Shown here piece by piece: positions 36,879 through 45,541 of a stretch of 64,000 nucleotides of DNA (positions within the stretch are counted from its first letter, which is position 1; every line of letters starts with the position of its first letter). The DNA is from Aquincola tertiaricarbonis (lineage in GTDB: Bacteria; Pseudomonadota; Gammaproteobacteria; Burkholderiales; Burkholderiaceae_C): contig NZ_JZUE01000001.1 in the NCBI RefSeq assembly GCF_000969605.1, forward strand, positions 1 to 64,000, read 5' to 3'. The notes under the pieces were generated by a model. The model was not told where the DNA came from. It did not search any database and saw only the letters and a list, made by a program, of their open reading frames with translations. Both the position numbers and the translations under genes were made by a program.

Positions 36879-38000
36879 GTGGCCGTCATGCGCTCCCGTC
36901 TCCTCACCCGGCTCGACACCGCCATCGCGAAGGCGCGCAATCCGGTCGAGGTGGCCTGCCTGAAGGCCGAGCGCGCCTGCTTCCTCGCGCGCCAGGGCCA
37001 CCTGGCGCAGGCGCGCGTGCTGGTCGATGCGCTGCACACGCAGTTCGCGTGGCGGCCGCATGCGGCGGTGAGCGCCTGGCTCAGCCTGGCCGAAGGCCTG
37101 AACGACTACTACAGCCACCTGTCCACCTCCGCGCGCGACCGGGTGATGCGTGCGCATGCGCTGTCCGGCGCGGCGCACCTGGCGCCGTTGCGTGCGCTCA
37201 GTGCCGCCTGGCTGGCCCACATGGACGTCGCCAACCACGACATGGGCCGCATGGTGCAGCATCTGCACGAGGCCCTGGCCGGTGCCGCGCCCGACCATCA
37301 CTCGGCCCGATCGCGGGCCTGCCTGGTGGTGGCCTATGCCTACCACTTCGCGGGCGACGAATCGCGGGCGTTGCCCTGGTATGCCCGCTCGCACTTCCAT
37401 GCCACCGCCGATGGCGACGAGGCCCATCTCTCGGCCTTGATGCACAACCAGGCTTCGCTGCGAGGCAACCAGGCGCGCCTGACGGCCATGTTCGGCGAGC
37501 CGTCGCCCGAGGCCACGCGGCAGGCCTTGCTCAGCAGCGAATCCATCACCCGCTTCGATGCCGGGATCGGCACCGCGGCGCTGGTGTCGTTGGTGCCGAT
37601 GATGCAGGCGCAGCTACTGACGCACGACCAGCGCTGGCCGCAGGCGCTGGCGCTGTTCGAGCTGCATTTCGATGCGGCGATGGCCGAGGGCCTGGAGCGC
37701 ATGAAGCCCTGCTTCCTGGCCGACCGTGCGTGGTGCCGGCTGCAGCTGGGCGATGCCAGGCTGGCCGCGGCCGATGCCCAGGCCGCCGAGGCCAGCCTGC
37801 GCCAGCCCTGCGACCTGGACGACCGCGCGCTGGCGCAGGCGAGGCTGGCGCAGGTGATGGAACGGTTGGGCCAGGCGCGCGAGGCCGCGCTGTTGCGCGA
37901 GCGCGCCCGCAGCGACCTGCAGGCCCACCGCGGTGAGCAGGAGCGCCTGGTGGCGCTGCTGGATGAGGGCCTGAAGGACATCGACCCCGCCACTGCATGA
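36879..38000 (+). CDS. Unknown alpha-helical repeat protein downstream of purC
   Basis: 373 residues (from GTG 36879; ATG 36888 is the alternative). Almost entirely helical with regularly spaced Ala/Leu and aromatic residues (ACFLARQGHLAQARVLVDAL, LAQARLAQVMERLGQAREAA), resembling TPR-type helical hairpins, though I cannot assign a named family. No signal peptide, membrane helix or catalytic motif. The start is favoured at GTG because GAGG (36867-36870) overlaps the purC stop at a good distance. It is probably cotranscribed with purC. Confidence 0.65.
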   Translation: MAVMRSRLLTRLDTAIAKARNPVEVACLKAERACFLARQGHLAQARVLVDALHTQFAWRPHAAVSAWLSLAEGLNDYYSHLSTSARDRVMRAHALSGAAHLAPLRALSAAWLAHMDVANHDMGRMVQHLHEALAGAAPDHHSARSRACLVVAYAYHFAGDESRALPWYARSHFHATADGDEAHLSALMHNQASLRGNQARLTAMFGEPSPEATRQALLSSESITRFDAGIGTAALVSLVPMMQAQLLTHDQRWPQALALFELHFDAAMAEGLERMKPCFLADRAWCRLQLGDARLAAADAQAAEASLRQPCDLDDRALAQARLAQVMERLGQAREAALLRERARSDLQAHRGEQERLVALLDEGLKDIDPATA

Positions 38001-38022
38001 GCAGTGGCAGGGCGCGGCGCCG

Positions 38023-38964
38023 TCAGAACAGCGCCATGCTCAGCTTGCGGCGGTACTGGTCCACCACCGGATCGGAGGGCGCCGCGGCGATCTTGCCGGT
38101 GACTTCCAGCGTGCCCTTGGCTTCGGCCGCGGCCGGCTTGGGCGCGGGCTTGGTCATCAGCTCCAGGATGGCCACGTAGTTCTTGCGCGCCAGCTCGTCC
38201 GACCACGCCTTGTCGCGCATGATGATCTCGAGCAGCTCGTCCATCGCCGCGGTGAAGCGGCCGGCGGCGAAGTGCGTCTGCGCCAGCTCGAAGCGGGCCT
38301 CGAAGTCGCGCTTGTTGGCCTGGATGGCCGCGGCCAGGGCATCGGCACCACGCGCCTGCGGTGCCTTCTCGGCGGCGGCCAGCCAGTGGCCCAGCGCGGC
38401 GATGCGTGCATCGACCATGGCCTTGCTGGCCACCGGCTCCAGCGCGGCGCGGGCCTGCGGCACCAGGCCGTTCTCCAGCAGCAGCTTCACATAGTCGGCG
38501 CGCACCGCGTCGTTGCCGGGGTCGATGGCCACCGCATGCTGCAGCTTGGCCAGCGCGGCATCGGTGTCGCCCTCGGCGGCCAGTTCCTCGGCTTCCTCGG
38601 TCTCCTGCTCGGCTTCCAGCGCGTCCACCGAGGGCACATGCTTGTCGAGGAACTCGCGGATCTGCGCTTCGGGCAGCGCGCCCACGAAGCCGTCCACCGG
38701 CTGGCCCTGGTGGAACATGACGCAAAAGGGAATGGAGCGCACCCCGAAGGCCTGGCTCAGCTGGCCGGCGATCTCGGGCTGGTCATCGCTGTTGAGCTTG
38801 GCCAGCGTGAAGCGGCCGGCATAGGCGACTTCCAGCTTCTCGAGCAGGGGGCCGAGCGTGCGGCAGGGGCCGCACCACGGCGCCCAGATGTCCAGCAGCA
38901 CGGGCTGCTGCATGGATGCCTGGATGAGGTCGGCCTCGAAGTTCTGGAGCGTGATGTCGATCAT
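38023..38964 (-). CDS. CnoX/YbbN-like thioredoxin-TPR chaperone
   Basis: 313 residues: an N-terminal thioredoxin domain (1-110) with the intact active site WCGPC at 30-34, and a C-terminal TPR-like domain (about 125-280) with ALAKLQHAVAIDPGNDAVRA. This is the layout of CnoX (YbbN), a chaperedoxin that protects clients from oxidation and hands them to GroEL or DnaK. E. coli CnoX lacks the first Cys of the motif; here both are present, as in other bacterial homologues with reductase activity. It is divergent from purE with a 65-bp gap. Confidence 0.88.
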   Translation of the reverse strand: MIDITLQNFEADLIQASMQQPVLLDIWAPWCGPCRTLGPLLEKLEVAYAGRFTLAKLNSDDQPEIAGQLSQAFGVRSIPFCVMFHQGQPVDGFVGALPEAQIREFLDKHVPSVDALEAEQETEEAEELAAEGDTDAALAKLQHAVAIDPGNDAVRADYVKLLLENGLVPQARAALEPVASKAMVDARIAALGHWLAAAEKAPQARGADALAAAIQANKRDFEARFELAQTHFAAGRFTAAMDELLEIIMRDKAWSDELARKNYVAILELMTKPAPKPAAAEAKGTLEVTGKIAAAPSDPVVDQYRRKLSMALF

Positions 38965-38992
38965 GGCAACGAGAGAGGTGAATGCGCACGCC

Positions 38993-38998
38993 TACAAT
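38993..38998 (+). promoter_or_regulatory. Possible -10 element for purE-purK
   Basis: TACAAT lies 31 bases before the TTG start of purE and inside any reading from the ATG at 38982, which argues for the TTG start. Confidence 0.4.
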
Positions 38999-39029
38999 TC
39001 AAGGCTTCCTGCAATCCACGGAGCGGCCC

Positions 39030-39527
39030 TTGAACAGCGCAGCGCCCGTGGTCGGTGTGGTGATGGGTTCCAGCAGCGACTGGGAAACCCTGCAACACGC
39101 GGCCGCGATTCTCGCCGAGTTCGGCGTTCCCCACGAAGCACGGGTCGTCTCGGCCCACCGCATGCCCGACGACATGTTCGCCTACGCCGAAGGCGCCCAG
39201 GCGCGCGGGCTGCAGGCCATCATCGCCGGGGCCGGTGGCGCCGCCCACCTGCCCGGCATGCTCGCCGCCAAGACGGTGGTGCCGGTGCTCGGCGTGCCGG
39301 TGGCCAGCCGCCATCTGCAGGGCGTCGATTCGTTGCATTCCATCGTGCAGATGCCCAAGGGCATCCCCGTCGCCACCTTCGCCATCGGTACCGCCGGCGC
39401 GGCCAATGCGGCGCTGTTCGCGGTGGCCATGCTGGCCACCCGCGACGACGCGCTGCGCACCAGGCTGGAGGCCTTCCGGGCACGCCAGACCGAAGCCGCC
39501 CGCGCGATGACGCAGGAGCTGAAGTGA
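39030..39527 (+). CDS. purE: 5-(Carboxyamino)imidazole ribonucleotide mutase (PurE)
   Basis: 165-residue class I PurE, which moves the carboxyl group of N5-CAIR to give [34 protein letters not shown] and [18 protein letters not shown] are diagnostic. I prefer TTG 39030: it follows GGAG (39020-39023) and gives the usual length. The in-frame ATG at 38982 has a -10-like TACAAT just inside it and would add 16 atypical residues. It overlaps purK (GTGA). Confidence 0.95.
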   Translation: MNSAAPVVGVVMGSSSDWETLQHAAAILAEFGVPHEARVVSAHRMPDDMFAYAEGAQARGLQAIIAGAGGAAHLPGMLAAKTVVPVLGVPVASRHLQGVDSLHSIVQMPKGIPVATFAIGTAGAANAALFAVAMLATRDDALRTRLEAFRARQTEAARAMTQELK

Positions 39528-40690
39528 CCGCTGCCACGCAGGTGCTGCCCGGCGCCACGCTGGGCGTGATGGGCGGCGGCCAGCTGGGCCGCATGTTCGT
39601 GCATGCGGCGCAGGCCATGGGTTATGCCACCGCGGTGCTGGAGGCCGACGCCAGCAGCCCCGCCGGCCAGGCGTCGCAACACCATGTGCTGGCCGCCTAC
39701 ACCGACGAACAAGGCCTGGCGCAGCTGGCGGCGCTGTCGGCTGCCATCACCACCGAGTTCGAGAACGTGCCGGCGCAGGCACTGCAGACCTTGGCCGCGC
39801 AGCGCTTCGTTGCACCTGCTGCGGCGGCCGTCGCCGTGTGCCAGGACCGTGCGGCCGAGAAGGCTCACTTTCAGCGCTGCGGCGTGCCCTGCGCGCCGTA
39901 TGCGGTGATCGAATCGGCCGAGCAGCTGGCGGCGGTGACCGACGAGCTGCTGCCCGGCATCCTCAAGACCGCGCGGCTGGGCTATGACGGCAAGGGCCAG
40001 GCGCGCGTGGCCAACCGTACCGAGCTGGCCGCCGCCTGGGCCGCGATGAAGCATGCGCCCTGCGTGCTGGAGCAGATGCTGCCGCTGCACCGGGAGATCA
40101 GCGTCGTGCTGGCGCGCGGTGCGGACGGTGCCTGCGTGCAGCTGCCGGTGCAGCAGAACCTGCACCGCGACGGCATCCTGGCGGTGACGCAGGTGCCGGC
40201 GCCCGAGGTGCCGGCCGCGCTGCAGCAGCAGGCCATGGAATGCGCGCAGGCCGTGGCGGCCTCGCTGGACTATGTCGGCGTGCTGTGCGTCGAGTTCTTC
40301 GTGCTGGCCGATGGCCGGCTGGTGGCCAACGAGATGGCGCCGCGGCCGCACAACTCGGGCCACTACAGCATCGACGCCTGCGACCTGTCCCAGTTCGAGC
40401 TGCAGGTGCGCACGCTGTGCGGCCTGCCGCTGTCCACGCCGCGCCTGCATTCGCCGGCCGTCATGCTCAACCTGCTGGGCGACCTGTGGTTCGACGCCGC
40501 CGGCGCGCAGCGTGAGCCGGCCTGGGCCGAGGTGCTGGCCCTGCCCGGCGTGCACCTGCACCTGTACGGCAAGGCCGAGCCCCGCCGCGCTCGCAAGATG
40601 GGCCACCTGACGGTGACTGCCGCCACCGCGGACGAGGCACGCCGCGTGGCGCTGCAGGCCTCCGCCGTGCTGGGCCTGGCGCCCTTCTGA
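39524..40690 (+). CDS. purK: 5-(Carboxyamino)imidazole ribonucleotide synthase (PurK)
   Basis: 388-residue ATP-grasp enzyme making N5-CAIR from AIR, bicarbonate and [56 protein letters not shown] and [20 protein letters not shown] are family signatures. The start is GTG 39524 overlapping the purE stop. Forms the purEK operon, perhaps continuing into the Sua5 gene 10 bp later. Confidence 0.97.
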   Translation: MTAATQVLPGATLGVMGGGQLGRMFVHAAQAMGYATAVLEADASSPAGQASQHHVLAAYTDEQGLAQLAALSAAITTEFENVPAQALQTLAAQRFVAPAAAAVAVCQDRAAEKAHFQRCGVPCAPYAVIESAEQLAAVTDELLPGILKTARLGYDGKGQARVANRTELAAAWAAMKHAPCVLEQMLPLHREISVVLARGADGACVQLPVQQNLHRDGILAVTQVPAPEVPAALQQQAMECAQAVAASLDYVGVLCVEFFVLADGRLVANEMAPRPHNSGHYSIDACDLSQFELQVRTLCGLPLSTPRLHSPAVMLNLLGDLWFDAAGAQREPAWAEVLALPGVHLHLYGKAEPRRARKMGHLTVTAATADEARRVALQASAVLGLAPF

Positions 40691-40700
40691 TGGCCACGTG

Positions 40701-41708
40701 ATGCGACTGGACGCGCAGGCACCAGGGGCCATCGAGGCCGCGGCGCAGCGACTGGCCGCTGGCGAGCTGGTGGCCTTTCCCACCGAGACGGTGTACGGCC
40801 TGGGCGCCCGGGCCGACGTGGACGAGGCTGCCGCGCGCATCTTCGCGGCCAAGGGCCGGCCCACCGGCCATCCGCTGATCGTGCATGTGGCCGACGTGGC
40901 CGGCGCCGCCGCCTTTGCAGGGCACTGGCCGCCGCTGGCGCAGCGCCTGGCCGAGCGCTTCTGGCCCGGGCCGCTGACGGTGATCGTGCCGCGTGCCGAG
41001 GGCATCGCCGCCACGGCCGCGGGCGGCCAGCCCACGGTGGGCCTGCGCTGCCCGGCGCATCCGGTGGCCCAGGCGCTGTTGCGGGCCGCGGCGGCGCAGG
41101 GCGTGCGTGGCGTGGCCGCGCCCAGCGCCAACCGCTTCGGCCGCGTCAGCCCCACCACGGCCGAGCATGTGCTTGCGGAGTTCGGCGACGACATGACGGT
41201 GCTGGACGGCGGCGCCTGCGGCGTGGGCATCGAGTCGGCCATCGTCGATTGCTCCCGCGGCATGCCGGTGCTGCTGCGCCCCGGCATGCTCACGGCGGCG
41301 GAGATCGAGGCGGCTGCCGGCCAGCCCCTTCATGCGCCTGATGCGGCGGCGCCGCGCGCCTCGGGCACGCTGGCATCGCACTACGCACCGCAGGCCAAGG
41401 TTCGGCTCATGCCGGCGGCGGCGCTGCGCGATGCGCTGCAGGTGTTCGGCCAGGCCGCCAAGGCCGGCAACACCCGCACACCGGGCGGCAAAACGCTGGC
41501 GGTATATTCCCGCACCGTGCCCGCCGGCACCGCTGCCGTGCTTCACCGGCGCATGCCGGACGACGCCGCCCGCGCCGCGCAGCAGCTGTTTGCGACGCTG
41601 CGCGAACTGGACGCCGCCGGCGTCTCGCTGATCTGGGTGGAACAACCGCCACCCGGGCCCGAATGGGACGGCGTGCGCGACCGCCTGCAACGGGCCGCGG
41701 CCGAATGA
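40701..41708 (+). CDS. L-threonylcarbamoyladenylate synthase (Sua5/TsaC type)
   Basis: 335 residues: a YrdC domain (1-200) with AAGELVAFPTETVYGLGARA and FAAKGRPTGHPLIVHV, then a C-terminal Sua5 domain (about 225-335), so it is the long Sua5 form rather than short TsaC. It makes threonylcarbamoyl-AMP for the t6A37 modification of ANN-decoding tRNAs. Its pathway partner TsaB is encoded 2.6 kb downstream (44260). ATG 40701 is chosen over an in-frame GTG three bases earlier. Confidence 0.95.
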   Translation: MRLDAQAPGAIEAAAQRLAAGELVAFPTETVYGLGARADVDEAAARIFAAKGRPTGHPLIVHVADVAGAAAFAGHWPPLAQRLAERFWPGPLTVIVPRAEGIAATAAGGQPTVGLRCPAHPVAQALLRAAAAQGVRGVAAPSANRFGRVSPTTAEHVLAEFGDDMTVLDGGACGVGIESAIVDCSRGMPVLLRPGMLTAAEIEAAAGQPLHAPDAAAPRASGTLASHYAPQAKVRLMPAAALRDALQVFGQAAKAGNTRTPGGKTLAVYSRTVPAGTAAVLHRRMPDDAARAAQQLFATLRELDAAGVSLIWVEQPPPGPEWDGVRDRLQRAAAE

Positions 41709-41736
41709 ATCCCGCACCCTTCTCAACGGAGAACCG

Positions 41737-42657
41737 ATGAATTTCAAGTTTGTATGGCGCGGCGCTGCTGCCCTGGCCGTGGCCGCGCTGCTGTCCGCGT
41801 GCGGTGGCGGGCAGGTGGACGAGTTCAAGCCCAAGCGCATCATCGCGTTTGGCGATGAGCAGAGCCTGGTCACCGCCGACGGCAAGAAGTACAGCGTCAA
41901 TCTCGCCCCCACCACCGACACCACCGACCAGGAATGCCGCACCTACCCGGTGTGGACGCAGATCGTGGCGGCCGAGTTCGGGCTGTCGTTCCCAGGCTGC
42001 CGGGTGGCCGGCGCGGCCGACAACGGCGTGATGAAGGCCACCGCCAATGCCAAGGTGGAAGACTTTGCGCGGCAGATCACGGAGATCAGCAGCACCTTCA
42101 CCGACGACGATCTGGCTACCGTGATGGTGGGTACGCACGACGTGCTGGAGCAGTACGCGCTGTATGACGGCAACAACAAGGCCGCGCTCCTGGCCGAATT
42201 GAAGGCACGCGGCACGCATTGGGGCGAGCTGATCAACTCGATCGCCAAGGCAGGTCCTCGTGTGCAGGTGGTGACCATCCCCGACCTGGGATTGGCACCG
42301 CGGTTCAAGACTCAATCGGCTGAACGCCGGGCCGTACTCACCGAACTCGTCGCCGCATACAACCTGGCGATGCGTCTGGCGCTGATCCAGGACGGCCGCA
42401 TGATCGGCCTAGTGTTCGGTGATATCGAAATCCAGCAGATGGTGCGCTACCCCGGCAGCTACAGCCTGAGCAACGTCGACACCGCGGTCTGCAAAAATGC
42501 GCTGCCCGACTGCACCACGGAATCCGTCATCGACGCCGTTACCCAAAGCGACCCCGTCACCGAATTCCTGTGGGCTGACGACATCCGCCCCGGCATCGAG
42601 TTCCACGACCGCCTGGGCGACCTGGCCTACTACCGCTCGAACAACAACCCGTTCTGA
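41737..42657 (+). CDS. SGNH/GDSL-like lipoprotein with degenerate active site
   Basis: 306 residues with a lipoprotein signal (lipobox LSAC, mature Cys 22). The fold markers of SGNH hydrolases are recognisable but altered. Block I reads IIAFGDEQSLV, with Glu at the nucleophile position of GDSxS. Block III reads VMVGTHDVLEQY, with His where Asn is usual. Near the C-terminus FLWADDIRPG stands where DxxHP is expected, with Arg for His. It therefore looks like a membrane-anchored non-hydrolytic relative, or a variant chemistry. GGAG (41726-41730 region) precedes the ATG. A terminator follows. Confidence 0.75.
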   Translation: MNFKFVWRGAAALAVAALLSACGGGQVDEFKPKRIIAFGDEQSLVTADGKKYSVNLAPTTDTTDQECRTYPVWTQIVAAEFGLSFPGCRVAGAADNGVMKATANAKVEDFARQITEISSTFTDDDLATVMVGTHDVLEQYALYDGNNKAALLAELKARGTHWGELINSIAKAGPRVQVVTIPDLGLAPRFKTQSAERRAVLTELVAAYNLAMRLALIQDGRMIGLVFGDIEIQQMVRYPGSYSLSNVDTAVCKNALPDCTTESVIDAVTQSDPVTEFLWADDIRPGIEFHDRLGDLAYYRSNNNPF

Positions 42658-42680
42658 CCGGCACGCCGGCTGGATCAAGA

Positions 42681-42703
42681 GGGCCGCGTCAGCGGCCCTT
42701 TTT
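42681..42703. terminator. Rho-independent terminator between convergent genes
   Basis: A 7-bp stem GGGCCGC/GCGGCCC (42681-42687 with 42692-42698, loop GTCA) followed by TTTTT (42699-42703). It ends the SGNH-like lipoprotein gene. The dacB stop codon begins at its last base, so it may also serve dacB less well. Confidence 0.8.
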
Positions 42704-44181
42704 CATGGCGTGGCCGCGGAGGCGTCGCGCAGCGTCCACTGCACCAGCGCATCGAAGGCGGGCCGCGCGGCGGCGGCGTTCGGATGGTTGACGATGGCCA
42801 CCAGCAGGTAGCGCCGGCCGCTGTCGCCCAGCACGTAACCGGCCACGCCGGCCACGTCGCGCAGCGAACCGGTCTTCAGGTGCGCGCGACCGGCCGCCAC
42901 CTGGGAGCGGCGCAGCGTGCCGTCGGTGGCCGAGGCCGGCAGCGAAGCCACCAGGTCGGGCATCACCGGGCTGCGCCAGGCCGCCTGCAGCAGCCTTGCA
43001 AGGACATCCGCCGTCAGCCGTGTCTCGCGCGAGAGGCCCGAGCCGTTGTCGATCAGCAGCTCGCCCATCGGCGTGGCGTCCACCCGCAGGCGCTCGGCCA
43101 TCCAGCGCTGCAGCACCAGCCGCGCGGCCTCGGGCGTGCCCTGGCCGCCGCGCTCCAGCCCCAGCGTGAGGAAGAGCTGCTGCGCCATCGTGTTGTTGCT
43201 GAACTTGTTGATGTCGCGCACCACCTCGGCCAGCGGCGGCGACTCGAACACGAAGGAGGGCGGCGTGGCGCTGGGCGCCGGGCCATGGCGCACGCTGCCG
43301 GTCAGGCGGCCACCCGCCTCGGCCCACAGCTGGGCGACCAGCCGGGCCGCATACGTCTCGGGCGCGGGGTCCGCCACCGGCCACTGGCGCTCGCCGCAGG
43401 CCGCGGGGTAGCGGCCCTCGAAGCGCACCTGCGCCGGCTCGTCGAAGCGCGGCTTGAGGGCGGCGCGCCAGTCGCCGCAGGCGCCGGTGGTGGCCAGCGG
43501 CGCCTCGGCCTGCACGCGGGTGCCCGCCAGCGCGGGCTCGGCGGTGATGCGTACCACGCCGCGCGGCGGGTCGGGCACGAAGCGGTAGTTCACCGTCTTC
43601 TGGTTCAGCAGCAGCGCATCGGCCCGCACGTTGTAGGGTCGCAGCGGCTCGTTGTCGAAGTCGGCCGGCTGCATGCGCGGCGGCGCGAAGGCTTCGTTGT
43701 CCAGCACGATGTCGCCGCGGATCTCGCGCACGCCGGCTTGCTGCACCCGCCGCAGCAGCAGCCACAGGCGTTCCAGCACCAGCTTGGGGTCACCCCGGCC
43801 CTGCAGGATGAGCGAGCCCGTCAGGACGCCGTCCTGCACCTCGCCGTTGATCCACACCGGCGTCTGCCAGGCCCAGGCCGGGCCCAGCAGGTCCAGCGCG
43901 GCGTAGGTGGTAAGCAGCTTGGTGAGCGAGGCCGGGTTCACCGCCCGCTCCGCCTGCCAGCGCAGGCGTGGCTGCGGCGTGGGCGGCGGACCCACCTCCT
44001 CGATGACCACCGACAGCGCCTCGGCCGGAATGCGTTCACGCTGCAGCACGGCAGCGGCTTCGGGTGGCAGCACGGCCGAAGACTGCGCCAGGGCCGGCGC
44101 CCCCAGCACGAGCCAGCAGGCTACCAGCCAGGCCCGCGCGGGCGCTGCGGATCGGCGCGGGCAGGGCGTTTGGGAAGGCAT
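42703..44181 (-). CDS. dacB: D-alanyl-D-alanine carboxypeptidase/endopeptidase (PBP4)
   Basis: 492-residue periplasmic class C penicillin-binding protein that trims peptidoglycan cross-links. A signal peptide (AWLVACWLVLGAPALAQ) is followed by the catalytic set: SLTK at 85-88 (Ser85, Lys88), FSNN near 325 and HLKTGSL near 430, in correct order with the insert domains of PBP4 between the first two. Length is close to the E. coli enzyme (477). Divergent from tsaB with a 78-bp gap. Confidence 0.96.
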   Translation of the reverse strand: MPSQTPCPRRSAAPARAWLVACWLVLGAPALAQSSAVLPPEAAAVLQRERIPAEALSVVIEEVGPPPTPQPRLRWQAERAVNPASLTKLLTTYAALDLLGPAWAWQTPVWINGEVQDGVLTGSLILQGRGDPKLVLERLWLLLRRVQQAGVREIRGDIVLDNEAFAPPRMQPADFDNEPLRPYNVRADALLLNQKTVNYRFVPDPPRGVVRITAEPALAGTRVQAEAPLATTGACGDWRAALKPRFDEPAQVRFEGRYPAACGERQWPVADPAPETYAARLVAQLWAEAGGRLTGSVRHGPAPSATPPSFVFESPPLAEVVRDINKFSNNTMAQQLFLTLGLERGGQGTPEAARLVLQRWMAERLRVDATPMGELLIDNGSGLSRETRLTADVLARLLQAAWRSPVMPDLVASLPASATDGTLRRSQVAAGRAHLKTGSLRDVAGVAGYVLGDSGRRYLLVAIVNHPNAAAARPAFDALVQWTLRDASAATP

Positions 44182-44246
44182 GCGGGGATCATCGCACGCA
44201 CCCCGGCGAGTGCCCCCGCGGTGCCGGGCGCCACGGGGGGTTCACC

Positions 44247-44252
44247 TACACT
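44247..44252 (+). promoter_or_regulatory. -10-like TACACT, leaderless start for tsaB
   Basis: TACACT is followed by seven bases (GGGCGCC) and the tsaB ATG. No Shine-Dalgarno is present, so a transcript starting at the usual distance would begin at or next to the ATG. Confidence 0.4.
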
Positions 44253-44259
44253 GGGCGCC

Positions 44260-45027
44260 ATGTCGTCGTCGCCCATCACCGCGTGCCCCCCGCACGCCGA
44301 GGCCACCGCCGCCTCGCCTGCCCTGCTGGCCATCGACACCTCCACCGAACGCCTGGCCGTGGCCGCGCAGGCCGCCGGCCGCCAGTCCGGGCTGGACGAG
44401 CCGGGCGGCGCGCTCGCCTCCGCCCGGCTGCTGCCGGCAGTGCAGGTGCTGCTGGCGCGGCTGGGCACGCGCATCGGTGCGATGGATGCCATCGCCTTCG
44501 GCCGCGGCCCCGGCGCCTTCACCGGCCTGCGCACCGCCTGCGCGGTGGCGCAGGGCCTGGCGCTGGGTGCGGCCAGGCCGGTGCTGCCGATCGACAGCCT
44601 GGCCATCGTGGCCGACGATGCCCGCGCGCAGCTCGGCAGCAGCGCGCCCGACACCATCACCGTGGCGATGGATGCGCGCATGAACGAGGTTTACGCCGCC
44701 ACCTACCGCTGGGCCGATGGCCGCTGGCACACGGTGCAGCCGCCCGCCTTGTGGCCGCTGGCGCTGCTGGCCGCGCAGTGGCGGGACCAGCCGCCCGCCT
44801 GCATCGCCGGCTCGGCGCTGGTGGCTTTCGCCGACCAGCTGCCCACCACCGGCGCCACCTGCGTGCCGGCCGAACACGACCGCGCCGCTGCGCTGCTGCG
44901 GCTGGCACTGCAGGCCTGGCATGCCAGCGAGGCCATCGACCCGGCGCTGGCCCTGCCGCTGTACCTGCGCGACAAGGTGGCGCAGACCACGGCCGAGCGC
45001 GAGGCCGCCAAGGCCGCCCTGGCATGA
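44260..45027 (+). CDS. tsaB: tRNA threonylcarbamoyladenosine synthesis protein TsaB
   Basis: 255-residue ASKHA-fold protein (YeaZ), scaffold for TsaD in t6A formation on tRNA. LLAIDTSTERLAVA at the start, IAFGRGPGAFTGLRTACAVA and TVAMDARMNEVYAATYRW are diagnostic. It begins the tsaB-rimI-udg operon, a common arrangement in Burkholderiales. The first 20 residues are an extra leader relative to the family; the ATG at 44260 is backed by the -10-like element just upstream. Confidence 0.95.
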   Translation: MSSSPITACPPHAEATAASPALLAIDTSTERLAVAAQAAGRQSGLDEPGGALASARLLPAVQVLLARLGTRIGAMDAIAFGRGPGAFTGLRTACAVAQGLALGAARPVLPIDSLAIVADDARAQLGSSAPDTITVAMDARMNEVYAATYRWADGRWHTVQPPALWPLALLAAQWRDQPPACIAGSALVAFADQLPTTGATCVPAEHDRAAALLRLALQAWHASEAIDPALALPLYLRDKVAQTTAEREAAKAALA

Positions 45028-45040
45028 GGAAAGCCCCGCG

Positions 45041-45541
45041 ATGAGCGCACGCCTCCAGGCCGCCGAGCCGCAAGCACCGCTGCAGTTCCGCCCGATGACG
45101 GTGCCCCTGCTGGACGCCGTGGCCGCCATCGAGCAGCAGGCCTACGCCTTCCCGTGGTCGCGCGGCAACTTCATCGACTCGCTGGCCGCCGGCTACAGCG
45201 CCACCGTGCTGCAGGCGGCCGATGGCGAGCTGATCGGCTACAGCGTGGCCATGCAGGGCGTGGACGAGGTGCACCTGCTCAACATCACCGTGGCGCCGCG
45301 CTGGCAGCGCCGCGGCCATGGCCAGGCGCTGCTCGACGAGGTGGTGGCCCAGGTGCGTGCCGCCGGCCTGCCCACGCTGCTGCTGGAGGTGCGCACCAGC
45401 AACGACGGCGCGCGGCTGATGTACGAGCGCGCCGGCTTCCTGCACATCGGCCAGCGCAAGGGCTACTACCCCGCGCCGCATGGCCAGCGGGAGGACGCCT
45501 TCGTCATGGCCCTGGCCGTGGAGCCGCGCGATGTGGACTGA
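45041..45541 (+). CDS. rimI: Ribosomal protein S18-alanine N-acetyltransferase RimI
   Basis: 166-residue GNAT acetyltransferase. The acetyl-CoA binding motif A is VAPRWQRRGHGQALLDEVVA, and LLEVRTSNDGARLMYERAGF is typical of RimI. It acetylates the N-terminus of S18 in E. coli. GAGGAAAG (45026-45033) precedes the ATG, which lies 13 bp after tsaB. Its end overlaps the uracil-DNA glycosylase gene by 11 bases. Confidence 0.92.
   Translation: MSARLQAAEPQAPLQFRPMTVPLLDAVAAIEQQAYAFPWSRGNFIDSLAAGYSATVLQAADGELIGYSVAMQGVDEVHLLNITVAPRWQRRGHGQALLDEVVAQVRAAGLPTLLLEVRTSNDGARLMYERAGFLHIGQRKGYYPAPHGQREDAFVMALAVEPRDVD

Noticed and set aside
42784-44259. A long + strand frame in phase with tsaB, running across dacB
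   Set aside because: It is antisense to dacB. TsaB homology begins at 44260, where a -10-like element is also found.
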